Positions 17,372-25,683 of a stretch of DNA of 30,507 nucleotides are shown here, in pieces. A program made the position numbers and the translations under genes. The notes beneath the pieces are model-generated. The model worked only from the letters and a program-made list of their open reading frames with translations, did no database searches and was not told the DNA's origin. How positions within the stretch are numbered: the first letter of the stretch is position 1; each line of letters opens with the position of its first letter. The DNA is from a virus, in IMG/VR virus record IMGVR_UViG_3300023179_005305, positions 1 through 30,507 of that record. The stretch is one strand, 5' to 3'.

Positions 17372-18629
17372 TTACAAATTTAGCATTATTACACCTACCC
17401 ATAGTGTAAAGAATATACCATTTCTTTTAGAGTTATATCATAGTATTAAATCTCAAACTTACTCCAACTGGGAATGGGTATTGTATCTAAATGGAAAAAT
17501 ATTAACTTCTGATCTACCTAATGAAATTTCTTATGATCCTAAAGTTATTGTCTACGAATATAGAGGAGATAATACCAATGTAGGTTATATGAAGAACTTA
17601 GCTTTTAATGCTGGAGAAGGTGATATTTTAGTTGAAGCTGATCACGATGATTTGCTAACAGAAAATTGTTTAGAAAAATTAAATATTGCTTTTCAAGATC
17701 AGCAATATGGATTTGTGTATAGTGATAACGCAACTTATCACATGGAAGATAAATTTACTCCTTATGGTACTCCATGGGGATGGACTCATAGGATGTACCA
17801 ACACAAAGATAAACTATTGTTTGCTATGAATAGTTTTGAGCCTTCTAGTCATTCAGTTGGTTATATTTGGTATGCTCCAGATCACGTAAGGTCTTGGAGA
17901 TCATCTGTATATAAAGATATAGGAGGACATAACCCCGAACTTTCAATTTGTGATGATCACGAGTTGATGATAAGAACTTATTTAAAAACAAAATTTAAAA
18001 GAATACCTGAAGTACTTTATATTTACAGAGTTACTGGAGATAATACTTGGCTAGAAAGAAACAAAGCTATACAAACAACTACAGTAGAATTGTTTAATCA
18101 ATATGCTCAACAATTAGCTGAAAAGGATGCTGATGACAATAAGTTGTTAAAGGTTGATTTGGGTGGAGGAATGAACGCTAGACAAGGTTATCTTACAATA
18201 GATCAAGCAGACGCCAACATTAACTGTGATCTTAACGAAGGTATTCCTTTGCCTGATAATAGTGTAGGTGTAATTAATGCTAGCCATGTAATTGAACATC
18301 TTCATGATAAAACTAAGACTATGAAAGAAATTCACCGTGTACTTGCACACGGTGGTTGGGCGTTTATTGAGGTACCTAGTACAGATGGTAGAGGAGCTTT
18401 TCAGGATCCCACTCATGTTAGTTACTGGAATGAAAACAGTTTCTTATATTATACTAATTCTTATCTTGCCAATTTTATTAGAAATAAAGACATTAGATTT
18501 CAAGAATTTAGAAGAGAGACTTGGTTTCCAAATGAATGGATGAAAAATATGAATGTTTGTGTGACAACTTGGTGGGGAGTTGCAAATAAACCAGAAGGAA
18601 GAAGACTACCTCACAGACTGGAAATTTAA
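17364..18629 (+). CDS. GT2 glycosyltransferase-methyltransferase fusion
   Basis: A 421-residue protein. The N-terminal half is a classic GT2 domain: FSIITPTHSVKNIPFLLELY at 6-25, GYMKNLAFNAGEGDILVEAD at 74-93, metal site DHDD at 93-96, and CDDHELMIR at 196-204. From about 260 a class I methyltransferase follows: LLKVDLGGGMN at 261-271, ID at 279-280, LPDNSVGVINASHVIEHL at 296-313 and a late GGWAFIEVPS strand. An upstream TTG at 17358 is in frame, but the ATG at 17364 overlaps the previous stop region by eight bases and fits the fold. It is the last gene of the cassette. The domain order is the mirror image of the fusion at 14340. The likely role is to add a sugar and methylate it or a neighbouring sugar. 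Confidence 0.87.
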   Translation: MNNYKFSIITPTHSVKNIPFLLELYHSIKSQTYSNWEWVLYLNGKILTSDLPNEISYDPKVIVYEYRGDNTNVGYMKNLAFNAGEGDILVEADHDDLLTENCLEKLNIAFQDQQYGFVYSDNATYHMEDKFTPYGTPWGWTHRMYQHKDKLLFAMNSFEPSSHSVGYIWYAPDHVRSWRSSVYKDIGGHNPELSICDDHELMIRTYLKTKFKRIPEVLYIYRVTGDNTWLERNKAIQTTTVELFNQYAQQLAEKDADDNKLLKVDLGGGMNARQGYLTIDQADANINCDLNEGIPLPDNSVGVINASHVIEHLHDKTKTMKEIHRVLAHGGWAFIEVPSTDGRGAFQDPTHVSYWNENSFLYYTNSYLANFIRNKDIRFQEFRRETWFPNEWMKNMNVCVTTWWGVANKPEGRRLPHRLEI

Positions 18630-18635
18630 TCCATG

Positions 18636-18664
18636 AATCTCCTAAATAGTATAAACAGGAGATT
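18636..18664 (+). promoter_or_regulatory. RBS-sequestering hairpin in gene 13 leader
   Basis: AATCTCCT (18636-18643) is the exact reverse complement of AGGAGATT (18657-18664), with a 13-base loop. The right arm contains the AGGAGA Shine-Dalgarno of gene 13, four bases before its ATG. A transcript reading through from the modification cassette would hide the ribosome site. A transcript begun at the promoter motif at 18642-18648 would lack the left arm. Confidence 0.6.
18642..18648 (+). promoter_or_regulatory. Candidate late promoter (CTAAATA) for gene 13
   Basis: CTAAATA is close to the T4-type late -10 motif TATAAATA and resembles the variant used by marine T4-like phages. It lies 18 bases before the gene 13 ATG, inside the hairpin loop. 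An overlapping TATAAACA at 18650-18657 is a weaker alternative because it would start RNA inside or after the ribosome site. Confidence 0.45.
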
Positions 18665-18666
18665 CT

Positions 18667-19410
18667 ATGACTATTCCAACAACAAGAGCTGAATTTAAAG
18701 AATATTGCTTACGTAAGCTAGGTAAACCTGTTATTGAAATTAACGTTGAAGATGATCAAATAGATGATAGGGTAGACGAATCTTTAAAATATTACTATGA
18801 TTACCATTTCGATGGTTCAGAAAAAATATATTATAAGCATGAAATAACTGCTAATACAAAAATAGACAAATACATCACATTGCCAGAAAACATTATAGGT
18901 GCTATAAGAGTTTTTCAGATAGGTGATCCTTCTGTACGATCAAGTGATATGTTTAATATTAGATATCAAATAGCTTTAAATGATCTTTATCAAATGACTA
19001 CAGTTTCTCTAGTTCCATATTATATGGCAATGCAACATTTAGGAACTATTACTGAATTATTAGTTGGACAACAACCCATAAGATACAATAGGCATACTAA
19101 TAAATGCTATATTGATATGGATTGGACAAAAATTGATGTAAATGAATTTTTATTAATAGAAGCTTATCAAGTTATTGATCCTGCAACCTACACAGATGCA
19201 TGGAGTGACAGGTGGCTTCAACACTACTGTACAGCCAAAATTAAATATCAATGGGGAACAAACCTTACCAAATTTACAGGAATGCAGCTTCCAGGTGGAG
19301 TTCAATTTAATGGAGAAAAAATATTAGATGATGCAAAGGCGGAAATTGATAAGTTAGAACAAGAAATGATTAGTAGTTACTCGTTACCAGTAATGGATAT
19401 GATTGGATGA
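18667..19410 (+). CDS. gp13: Neck protein gp13 (T4-like)
   Basis: This 247-residue protein is a T4-type gp13 neck protein, recognised from its opening TIPTTRAEFKEYCLRKLGKP, the VDESLKYYYDYHFDG segment around 35-50, the DMFNIRYQIALNDLY region near 95-110, and the conserved C-terminal SDRWLQHYCTAKIKYQWG and ILDDAKAEIDKLEQE. It is shorter than T4 gp13 (309 residues), as in marine relatives. gp13 and gp14 form the neck that closes the DNA-filled head and joins it to the tail. It starts the morphogenesis block and is followed three bases later by gene 14. Confidence 0.93.
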   Translation: MTIPTTRAEFKEYCLRKLGKPVIEINVEDDQIDDRVDESLKYYYDYHFDGSEKIYYKHEITANTKIDKYITLPENIIGAIRVFQIGDPSVRSSDMFNIRYQIALNDLYQMTTVSLVPYYMAMQHLGTITELLVGQQPIRYNRHTNKCYIDMDWTKIDVNEFLLIEAYQVIDPATYTDAWSDRWLQHYCTAKIKYQWGTNLTKFTGMQLPGGVQFNGEKILDDAKAEIDKLEQEMISSYSLPVMDMIG

Positions 19411-19413
19411 TAA

Positions 19414-20142
19414 ATGGGAACTAATTTCTTTTTTAATAACTTTACATCATCCGCTGAACAAAATTTAATTACAGATTTAGTTTTAGAATCCATAAAAATT
19501 TATGGTATTGATGTTTACTACATTCCTAAAAGATTAGGACTTAAAGACTCAATCTATTTGGAAGATTCTACCGTTAGCTATACAAATTTCTACATGATAG
19601 ATATGTACATAAAAAATGTAGAAGGTTTTGAAGGTGAAGGAGATTTCTTATCAAAATTTAACATAGAAATAAGAGATCAGATTACATTTACAGTTTCTAA
19701 AAGAAATTTTGATTTAGAAATTGGAAGATTTGAAAGTGGTATTTTTAGACCCCAAGAAGGTGATCTTATTTTTTTTCCCCTTAATGAAAAAGTTTTTCAA
19801 ATAAAATTTGTTGAACACGAATCTGTGTTTTACCAAATGGGTTCTATACAGATGTATGATTTAAAGTGTGAGTTGTTTGAATATAGTAGTGAGTACATAA
19901 AAACAGGAATTTCTTTGGTTGATAGATTATATTCAAATTATTCCTCAGTAATTAATAGCCATGGATTACTTACTGAAGATGGATTTGAAATAACTGATCA
20001 AAATGGATATACAATTTACTTAGAATCTTTTAATATTAAAGATCAAGATCCTTTTTCAGACAATGAATTTATCCAATCACAATCCAATATTATTCTTGAC
20101 TTTACGGAAGTTGACCCCTTCAGTGAAGGAGGTAGATATTAA
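19414..20142 (+). CDS. gp14: Neck protein gp14 (T4-like)
   Basis: A 242-residue protein, close to T4 gp14 in length (256). It shows the N-terminal TNFFFNNFTSSAEQNLITDL, the YGIDVYYIPKRL segment near 30-41, and a beta-rich middle with FEVDI-like strands (ISKFNIEIRDQ-type sequence near 80-90 and GDLIFFPLNEKVFQIKFVEH around 115-135). The C-terminal half ends in an acidic stretch, DFTEVDPFSEGG. It lies between gp13 and gp15 and overlaps gene 15 by one base (TAATG). Its role is in the head-to-tail neck. Confidence 0.92.
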   Translation: MGTNFFFNNFTSSAEQNLITDLVLESIKIYGIDVYYIPKRLGLKDSIYLEDSTVSYTNFYMIDMYIKNVEGFEGEGDFLSKFNIEIRDQITFTVSKRNFDLEIGRFESGIFRPQEGDLIFFPLNEKVFQIKFVEHESVFYQMGSIQMYDLKCELFEYSSEYIKTGISLVDRLYSNYSSVINSHGLLTEDGFEITDQNGYTIYLESFNIKDQDPFSDNEFIQSQSNIILDFTEVDPFSEGGRY

Positions 20143-20981
20143 TGTTTGGTCATTCATTCTACCATGACACTATAAAAAAATATGTAATTTTGTTTGGAAC
20201 TATTTTTAACGAAATTTTTATTAATAGGCCAGATGTGGCAAAATTTCCTGACACAGGAATAGATAGAATTTTCACCATTAAAGTTCCTATTACATACGGA
20301 CCAAAAGATAAAATGTTGGCTAGAGTAGAAGGTGACCTAAATTTAGATAGACCAGCTATTGTATTACCTAGAATGGCTTTTGAGTTAACTAATATAAATT
20401 ATGCTTCTGAGAGAAAATTAAATACTCTTCAAAAATACGTCAGTATTGATGAGACTGATAAAAATAAATTAAAATATCAGTATGTTCAAGTTCCTTATGA
20501 TTTTAATTTTACCCTGTCTATTGCTGTTAAAAACGCAGATGATGGAACGAAAATTCTAGAACAAATTCTTCCTTTTTTTACACCTAGCTGGAATTCTACA
20601 GTAGAACTTGTTCCTGAAATGAATATTAAATTGGATATTCCTATCATATTAAATTCTGTAGATTCCCAGGATACATATGAAGGAGATTTTGTAACTAGAA
20701 GAGCATTAATATGGACATTAAATTTTACTCTAAAGGGTTTTGTTTTTGGACCGGTTAAATCAAGTGAGATAATTAAAATTGCAAATACTAACTTCTTTGA
20801 TTCTACGACTTATGAAAATATTAATGATTCCGTTTCTAACTTGGATTCAGTTTCAACGGTTACCGTTAAACCAGGATTACTACCAAATAATATTCCAACA
20901 TCTGTTGATTCTTTCCTTAATGTTCCATTGGATGACATAAATGCAAACAACGACTATGGATTCATCATCCAAAAAAACTGA
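20142..20981 (+). CDS. gp15: Tail sheath stabiliser / tail terminator gp15
   Basis: A 279-residue protein (T4 gp15 is 272). The start MFGHSFYHDTIKKYVILFGT, then FNEIFINR, VPITYGPKDKMLARV near 50-64, LPRMAFELTNINYASERKLN near 84-103, and PYDFNFTLSIAVKNADDGTK near 127-146 are typical of T4-like gp15. It caps the tail tube and sheath and connects them to the neck. The 3' end overlaps gene 16 by about 40 bases in another frame. Confidence 0.95.
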   Translation: MFGHSFYHDTIKKYVILFGTIFNEIFINRPDVAKFPDTGIDRIFTIKVPITYGPKDKMLARVEGDLNLDRPAIVLPRMAFELTNINYASERKLNTLQKYVSIDETDKNKLKYQYVQVPYDFNFTLSIAVKNADDGTKILEQILPFFTPSWNSTVELVPEMNIKLDIPIILNSVDSQDTYEGDFVTRRALIWTLNFTLKGFVFGPVKSSEIIKIANTNFFDSTTYENINDSVSNLDSVSTVTVKPGLLPNNIPTSVDSFLNVPLDDINANNDYGFIIQKN

Positions 20982-21336
20982 TATTATTGCTGACACTTTA
21001 GATCTTATTCCTTTAGATCAATCAGTTCAGAAAAAGGATAATATAGATAGTGACTTTGAGTATGCTAGAGGTAGCATGATTAGTGTTATTGAAAAAGGAC
21101 AAGAAGCTCTTAATGATATGCTTGATGTAGCTCAAAGATCTCAACATCCACGAGGTTATGAAGTTGTTGCAACTTTAATTAATACTATATCAAACGCAAA
21201 TAAAGATTTATTAGAACTATCCAAAAGAAAAAAAGATTTACAACAATTTAAGGATGGACCATCTACTGTAAATAACAATCTCTACATTGGATCCACAGCA
21301 GATTTACTGAAATTATTAAAGAAACCCAATGAATGA
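20941..21336 (+). CDS. gp16: Small terminase subunit gp16
   Basis: A 131-residue protein that fits the T4-like small terminase by position (between 15 and 17), size, and the conserved central helices: FEYARGSMISVIEKGQEALND at about 39-59 (written here only as a landmark), QHPRGYEVVATLINT near 68-82, and DLLELSKRKKDL. The C terminus ends NNLYIGSTADLLKLLKKPNE. It recognises DNA and regulates the gp17 motor in packaging. The start could instead be the ATG at 20956. I kept 20941, which gives the longer protein, although neither has a strong ribosome site. It overlaps gene 17 by eight bases. Confidence 0.87.
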   Translation: MQTTTMDSSSKKTDIIADTLDLIPLDQSVQKKDNIDSDFEYARGSMISVIEKGQEALNDMLDVAQRSQHPRGYEVVATLINTISNANKDLLELSKRKKDLQQFKDGPSTVNNNLYIGSTADLLKLLKKPNE

Positions 21337-22951
21337 TGGTTATCTTGGTAATACCAAATTAAAAAAACCTAATGTAAGACATCAATATACTCCTGATCAG
21401 ATAGAAGAGTATATTAAATGTTCTGAAGAAGAAGCATATTTTGTTAGAACTTATGTCAAAATTGTTCATGTAGATAAAGGGATAGTTGCCTTCGATCTTT
21501 GGCCATTTCAAGAAAGTTTTATTACAACTGCTATTAATGAACGATTTGTTGTTGCTAAAATGCCACGTCAAGTTGGTAAAACCACAACAATAGCTGCTTT
21601 AATTCTTCATATGATATTGTTTACAGAAAATTACAACGTCGCTATTCTCGCTAACAAAGAACGACAATCAAAAGAAATACTAGCTAGAATTAAATTAGCT
21701 TATGAAAATTTACCTAGATGGATGCAGCAAGGTATCGTTGAGTGGAATAAAGGCAACATAGAATTAGAAAATGGGTCTAAAGTTTTAGCAAGTTCTACAA
21801 CTTCCAGTGCGATACGAGGTGGATCTTTCAATCTCGTTTATCTAGATGAATTTGCATTTGTTCCTGATAATATACAGGAAGAATTTTTTAAATCTGTTTA
21901 TCCAACAATATCTTCTGGCCAAACCACTAAAATTTTAGTCACATCCACCCCCAATGGTTTAAATATGTTTTATAAATTGTGGGTTGATAGTGAGGAGGGT
22001 AGAAATAATTTTAAGAGAGTTTCTGTACATTGGAGTGATGTACCAGGTAGAGATGAAGTATGGAAAGAAGAAACTATAAAAAATACATCGCAGGATCAAT
22101 TCAATCAAGAATTTGAATGTGAGTTTTTAGGATCCTCTAATACACTAATATCTCCAAATGCAATAAGGAGAATGGTATTTAAAACACCAATAAAATCATC
22201 GGAGCAGGGCCTTAGGATATATTCAGATCCTGTGCCTAATGGATTATATACAATGGTAGTTGATACGTCAAGAGGTAAAGGTCTAGATTATTCAGCTTTT
22301 ATAGTTGTCGATGTATCACAAGTACCTTATAAGACTGTAGCTACTTTTAGAAATAATGAGATTCCTTCTATAATCTATCCTACTGCAGTGGAACAAACTG
22401 CAAAATATTTTAATAATGCTCAGGTATTAATTGAAACTAATGATGTTGGCCAACAAGTAGCAGATATTCTTAGAGATGATTTAGAATATGATAATATAAT
22501 TTACACAACGTCAGATACCAAAAACGGTCAAATTATTACTGCTGGTTTTGGAGGTGTTAGATCACCAGGAGTAAAAACTTCTAAACAAGTTAAAAGAATA
22601 GGATGTCAAGTTTTTAAAACTTTAATTGAAAGCGAAAAATTAATTATTAATGACTACTACACCATACAAGAAATTTCAAGATTTGCACTGAGAGGTAAAT
22701 CTTATGAAGCTGAAGATGGAAATGATGATTTAGTTATGTGTCATATTCTATTTGCTTGGATGAGTACTCAACCATATTTTAGAGAGCTTACAAATATAGA
22801 TTTAAGAATAAAACTATATAATGAACAACAAAAAATGATTGAAGAAAATATGCTACCTTTTGGTTTGATTAATGAAGGAGAGAGACCAGTACAAGAATTA
22901 GAAGTTATAGATTTAGAAAATATGTCCTTTGAACAATGGATGAGATCGTAA
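21329..22951 (+). CDS. gp17: Large terminase subunit gp17
   Basis: A 540-residue packaging motor. The ATPase part has Walker A PRQVGKTT at 79-86, Walker B LVYLDEFAF at 169-177 with the catalytic acid following, and coupling motif TSTPNGL at 205-211. The nuclease part has the RNase H-like acids D312 (VVDTSRGKGLDYSAF), E369 (LIETNDVG) and D466/D467 (EDGNDDLVM). T4 gp17 is 610 residues, so this version is shorter. It drives DNA into the prohead through the gp20 portal and cuts the concatemer. It overlaps gene 16 and is 61 bases from gene 18. Confidence 0.97.
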   Translation: MNDGYLGNTKLKKPNVRHQYTPDQIEEYIKCSEEEAYFVRTYVKIVHVDKGIVAFDLWPFQESFITTAINERFVVAKMPRQVGKTTTIAALILHMILFTENYNVAILANKERQSKEILARIKLAYENLPRWMQQGIVEWNKGNIELENGSKVLASSTTSSAIRGGSFNLVYLDEFAFVPDNIQEEFFKSVYPTISSGQTTKILVTSTPNGLNMFYKLWVDSEEGRNNFKRVSVHWSDVPGRDEVWKEETIKNTSQDQFNQEFECEFLGSSNTLISPNAIRRMVFKTPIKSSEQGLRIYSDPVPNGLYTMVVDTSRGKGLDYSAFIVVDVSQVPYKTVATFRNNEIPSIIYPTAVEQTAKYFNNAQVLIETNDVGQQVADILRDDLEYDNIIYTTSDTKNGQIITAGFGGVRSPGVKTSKQVKRIGCQVFKTLIESEKLIINDYYTIQEISRFALRGKSYEAEDGNDDLVMCHILFAWMSTQPYFRELTNIDLRIKLYNEQQKMIEENMLPFGLINEGERPVQELEVIDLENMSFEQWMRS

Positions 22952-22962
22952 AATCCCTGATT

Positions 22963-22970
22963 TATAAATA
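22963..22970 (+). promoter_or_regulatory. Late promoter motif TATAAATA (distal) before gene 18
   Basis: An exact T4 late -10 octamer, just after the gene 17 stop. It would start transcription near 22977, about 40 bases before the gene 18 ATG. Confidence 0.5.
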
Positions 22971-22987
22971 GTTTGTAACCGTTCTTG

Positions 22988-22995
22988 TATAAATA
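22988..22995 (+). promoter_or_regulatory. Late promoter motif TATAAATA (proximal) before gene 18
   Basis: A second exact copy of the octamer, 25 bases downstream of the first. The predicted start near 23002 leaves GGGAG at 23008-23012 intact as ribosome site. Having two copies in a 61-base gap supports real late promoter use. Confidence 0.6.
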
Positions 22996-23018
22996 AAATT
23001 CATTTTTGGGAGATGAAT

Positions 23019-25088
23019 ATGCCTTTTCAAGTTAGTCCAGGCGTAAATGTATCAGAAATTGACCTGACTACGGTAGTTCCTGCAGTATCTACAACAGAAG
23101 GTGCCATTGCTGGTGTTTTTCGTTGGGGACCTGTAGGTACCAGAGTTCTTGTTGACTCAGAAACAAACTTAGTCAATAGATTTGGAAGACCTACTACTTT
23201 TAATGCTGAAACATTTTTTACTGCTGCAAATTTTCTTTCTTACGGCAATAAATTATATGTTGTACGTGTTGCCAATACTTCTGGTAATGCTGATTCTGCC
23301 GGAATTGTTTCCTTCTCATCCATAGCTAATACAGGTCCTATTTCTAATACTCAACTACAACAAGCAATTGTAGCAAACGAAAATGAATATGACTCTGCTA
23401 CTTTTAATGCTAATGTATTTTTTGTTGCAAAATATCCTGGTACAATAGGTAACTCGTTAAAGATTTCAGTTTGTGAAAATCCAAGCCAGTTCAGTTCAAA
23501 TGCTGCTTTGAATAATGGAAATGCTAACATAGCACCTGGTACGATCACAGCTCAAGTAGGAAATAATGTCTTAAGAGTATCACTTTCTAATACTGCAACT
23601 GGAACACTTGTAGAAGCTAACACTCAAGCTAATACTTTAATTAATTCACTATCTGTAGGGGATCAAATTAAGATTGGTAATACTAGTATTGGTGAGCAGT
23701 TCATGAAAGTAGTTAATTTCGACACAACTCCAATTTCTAATGCCACTCATAGATATTTTGATATTACTTGTGAAAGCATATACCAACTTTCAACAAATTT
23801 TTCCGGAAACACTTTACCAAGACTTTGGGAATATTATAACTTTGTTGATGGTGCACCTGGAAAATCAAATTATGTAAACAGTTTTGGCAATACGAGTGCA
23901 AATGATGAACTCCATATTGTTGTTTCGGATCAGGATGGATTGATATCAGGAGTACCAGGAACAATACTTGAGGTATTTCAAAGATTGTCTAGAGCCATTG
24001 ATGCAAAATCTGAAGATGGTGCTTCAATCTATGTAAAAAATGTTTTAAATAACAATTCCTTGTTCGTATATTGGGCTAATTCAAGAGCTGGAGCCCCTGT
24101 ATCAAATTCTGGAACTATTGCAAGCTCTTCTAATCCTAGACCTCATACTTTAAGTTTTAATTCTGGTACTGATGGAGGAGATGAATCCAACGTAGATATT
24201 GGTACTTTGTTGGGAGGTTATGATAGGTTTTTATCAGCAGAGGATGTCGACATTTCCTTAGTTTTAACTGGTAAATCTAGGGGAGGAACTAATGGTGAAC
24301 AGGTTGGTAATTATATAATAGATAATATTGCAGAGTCTAGGAAAGATTGTGTTGTGTTTATTTCCCCAGAAAAAGCAGATGTAGTATCTAATCCAGGAAG
24401 AGAAAGTAGTGACGTTGTAACATTCAGAAATAGTCTAAGAACTACTTCTTATGCGGTGTTAGATTCTGGATATAAATATCAGTATGATAAGTATAATGAT
24501 ATTTATAGATGGATTCCGTTAAACGGAGATATAGCTGGTCTTTGCGTAAGAACAGACGATACTAGAGATCCATGGTTCTCTCCTGCTGGTTATAACAGAG
24601 GACAAGTTAAAAATATTATTAAACTTGCATATAATCCCACCAAAGCTCATAGGGATATTTTATACAAAAGTGGTGTGAACCCCGTAGTAACATTTCCTGG
24701 TCAAGGTACAGTTCTGTTTGGTGATAAAACTTTATTGGCTAAACCAAGCGCTTTTGATAGAATAAATGTTCGTAGATTGTTTATTGTCCTTGAAAAAGCT
24801 ATAGCAACAGCAGCCAAGTTTACATTATTTGAGTTTAATGATGATTTCACCAGAGCTCAATTCAGAAATTTAGTCGAACCATTTTTAAGGGATGTGCAAG
24901 GACGTCGTGGGATATACGATTTTAAGGTTGTATGTGACGGATCTAACAACACAGGTGAAGTGATAGATAGAAATGAATTCGTGGGTGATATTTACATAAA
25001 GCCAGCAAAATCAATAAATTTCATTCAGCTGAATTTTGTTGCAGTTAGAACTGGTGTTGAGTTCTCCGAAGTTGTCGGTCAGTTTTAA
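23019..25088 (+). CDS. gp18: Tail sheath protein gp18
   Basis: A 689-residue contractile sheath protein (T4 gp18 is 659). The opening PFQVSPGVNVSEIDLTTVVP, the TEGAIAGVFRWGP that follows, and the C-terminal RTGVEFSEVVGQF are hallmark T4-like sheath sequence. The C-terminal third (for example RDPWFSPAGYNRG and LEKAIATAAKFTLFEFND) is the conserved core that attaches to the tube. The middle is more variable and Ser/Asn/Gly-rich. An ATG at 23013 is in frame but touches the GGGAG ribosome site, whereas ATG 23019 has the right spacing, so I chose the latter. It is preceded by two late promoter motifs. Confidence 0.97.
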   Translation: MPFQVSPGVNVSEIDLTTVVPAVSTTEGAIAGVFRWGPVGTRVLVDSETNLVNRFGRPTTFNAETFFTAANFLSYGNKLYVVRVANTSGNADSAGIVSFSSIANTGPISNTQLQQAIVANENEYDSATFNANVFFVAKYPGTIGNSLKISVCENPSQFSSNAALNNGNANIAPGTITAQVGNNVLRVSLSNTATGTLVEANTQANTLINSLSVGDQIKIGNTSIGEQFMKVVNFDTTPISNATHRYFDITCESIYQLSTNFSGNTLPRLWEYYNFVDGAPGKSNYVNSFGNTSANDELHIVVSDQDGLISGVPGTILEVFQRLSRAIDAKSEDGASIYVKNVLNNNSLFVYWANSRAGAPVSNSGTIASSSNPRPHTLSFNSGTDGGDESNVDIGTLLGGYDRFLSAEDVDISLVLTGKSRGGTNGEQVGNYIIDNIAESRKDCVVFISPEKADVVSNPGRESSDVVTFRNSLRTTSYAVLDSGYKYQYDKYNDIYRWIPLNGDIAGLCVRTDDTRDPWFSPAGYNRGQVKNIIKLAYNPTKAHRDILYKSGVNPVVTFPGQGTVLFGDKTLLAKPSAFDRINVRRLFIVLEKAIATAAKFTLFEFNDDFTRAQFRNLVEPFLRDVQGRRGIYDFKVVCDGSNNTGEVIDRNEFVGDIYIKPAKSINFIQLNFVAVRTGVEFSEVVGQF

Positions 25089-25090
25089 TC

Positions 25091-25098
25091 GATAAATA
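25091..25098 (+). promoter_or_regulatory. Candidate late promoter GATAAATA before gene 19
   Basis: One mismatch from the TATAAATA late motif, located in the 28-base gap between genes 18 and 19 and followed by the strong ribosome site AAAGGAGA. The predicted RNA start is close to that site, so the leader would be very short. Confidence 0.4.
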
Positions 25099-25116
25099 AA
25101 TTAAAGGAGAATACAA

Positions 25117-25671
25117 ATGGCTTTTAATGTAAACGAAATCAGAAGTCAATTAACTTTTGGAGGAGCAAGACAATCTCTCTTCCAAGTCCAGTTTACTAAT
25201 CCTGCAAATAGTGTAGCTGATTTAAAACTTCCTTTTTTATGCAAGGCATCGCAAATCCCAGCATCAACCATAGGGTTGATTGAAGTTCCTTACTTTGGTC
25301 GAAAAGTAAGGCTAGCTGGTGATAGAGTGTTTGCTGATTGGTCAGTTACTGTAATCAATGACGAAGATTTCTTAATTAGAAATGCTTTAGAAGAATGGTC
25401 GTCTAATATTAATTCTCATCAGGGTAATTTGAGAGGATTTGGAGCAGCAAGTCCACTTCTGTATAAATCTACAGCAGAAGTAACACAGTTTTCAAAGACT
25501 GGTGCAGTTATCAGAGTATATAAGTTTAATGGAATATTTCCAACAGAGATTTCTCCTATTGAAATGTCTTGGGAATCTGTTGATGCTATAGAAGAGTTTA
25601 ATGTTACTTTCCAATATGATTGGTGGGAAGTTTCTGGTGGTATTACTGGTCAAGCTGGTACTACTACTTAA
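25117..25671 (+). CDS. gp19: Tail tube protein gp19
   Basis: A 184-residue tail tube protein (T4 gp19 is 163). It begins AFNVNEIRSQLTFGGARQSL, followed by FQVQFTNP, LPFLCKASQIPASTIGLIEVPYFGRKVRLAGDR-type sequence (only the pattern is quoted: IPAST-IEVPYFGR-VRLAGDR) and ends with the FNVTFQYDWWEV strand. These features are typical of the T4-like gp19/Hcp-like tube fold. It polymerises inside the gp18 sheath to form the channel for DNA. It has a strong Shine-Dalgarno (AAAGGAGA), in keeping with an abundant protein. Confidence 0.96.
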   Translation: MAFNVNEIRSQLTFGGARQSLFQVQFTNPANSVADLKLPFLCKASQIPASTIGLIEVPYFGRKVRLAGDRVFADWSVTVINDEDFLIRNALEEWSSNINSHQGNLRGFGAASPLLYKSTAEVTQFSKTGAVIRVYKFNGIFPTEISPIEMSWESVDAIEEFNVTFQYDWWEVSGGITGQAGTTT

Positions 25672-25683
25672 TTTGAATATTGA

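Noticed and set aside
18147-18543. Overlapping open frames on both strands in the methyltransferase half of the last cassette gene
   Set aside because: The GT2-methyltransferase frame has clear motifs through this stretch, so the others are shadows.
9431-18629. Methyltransferases as DNA restriction-protection enzymes
   Set aside because: None shows the DPPY/NPPY or PC-type motifs of DNA methyltransferases, and they lie among sugar-transfer genes.
24471-24478. TATAAATA octamer inside gene 18
   Set aside because: It encodes part of a conserved sheath segment and is far from any gene start, so it is probably chance in AT-rich DNA. It also warns against over-trusting single motif copies.
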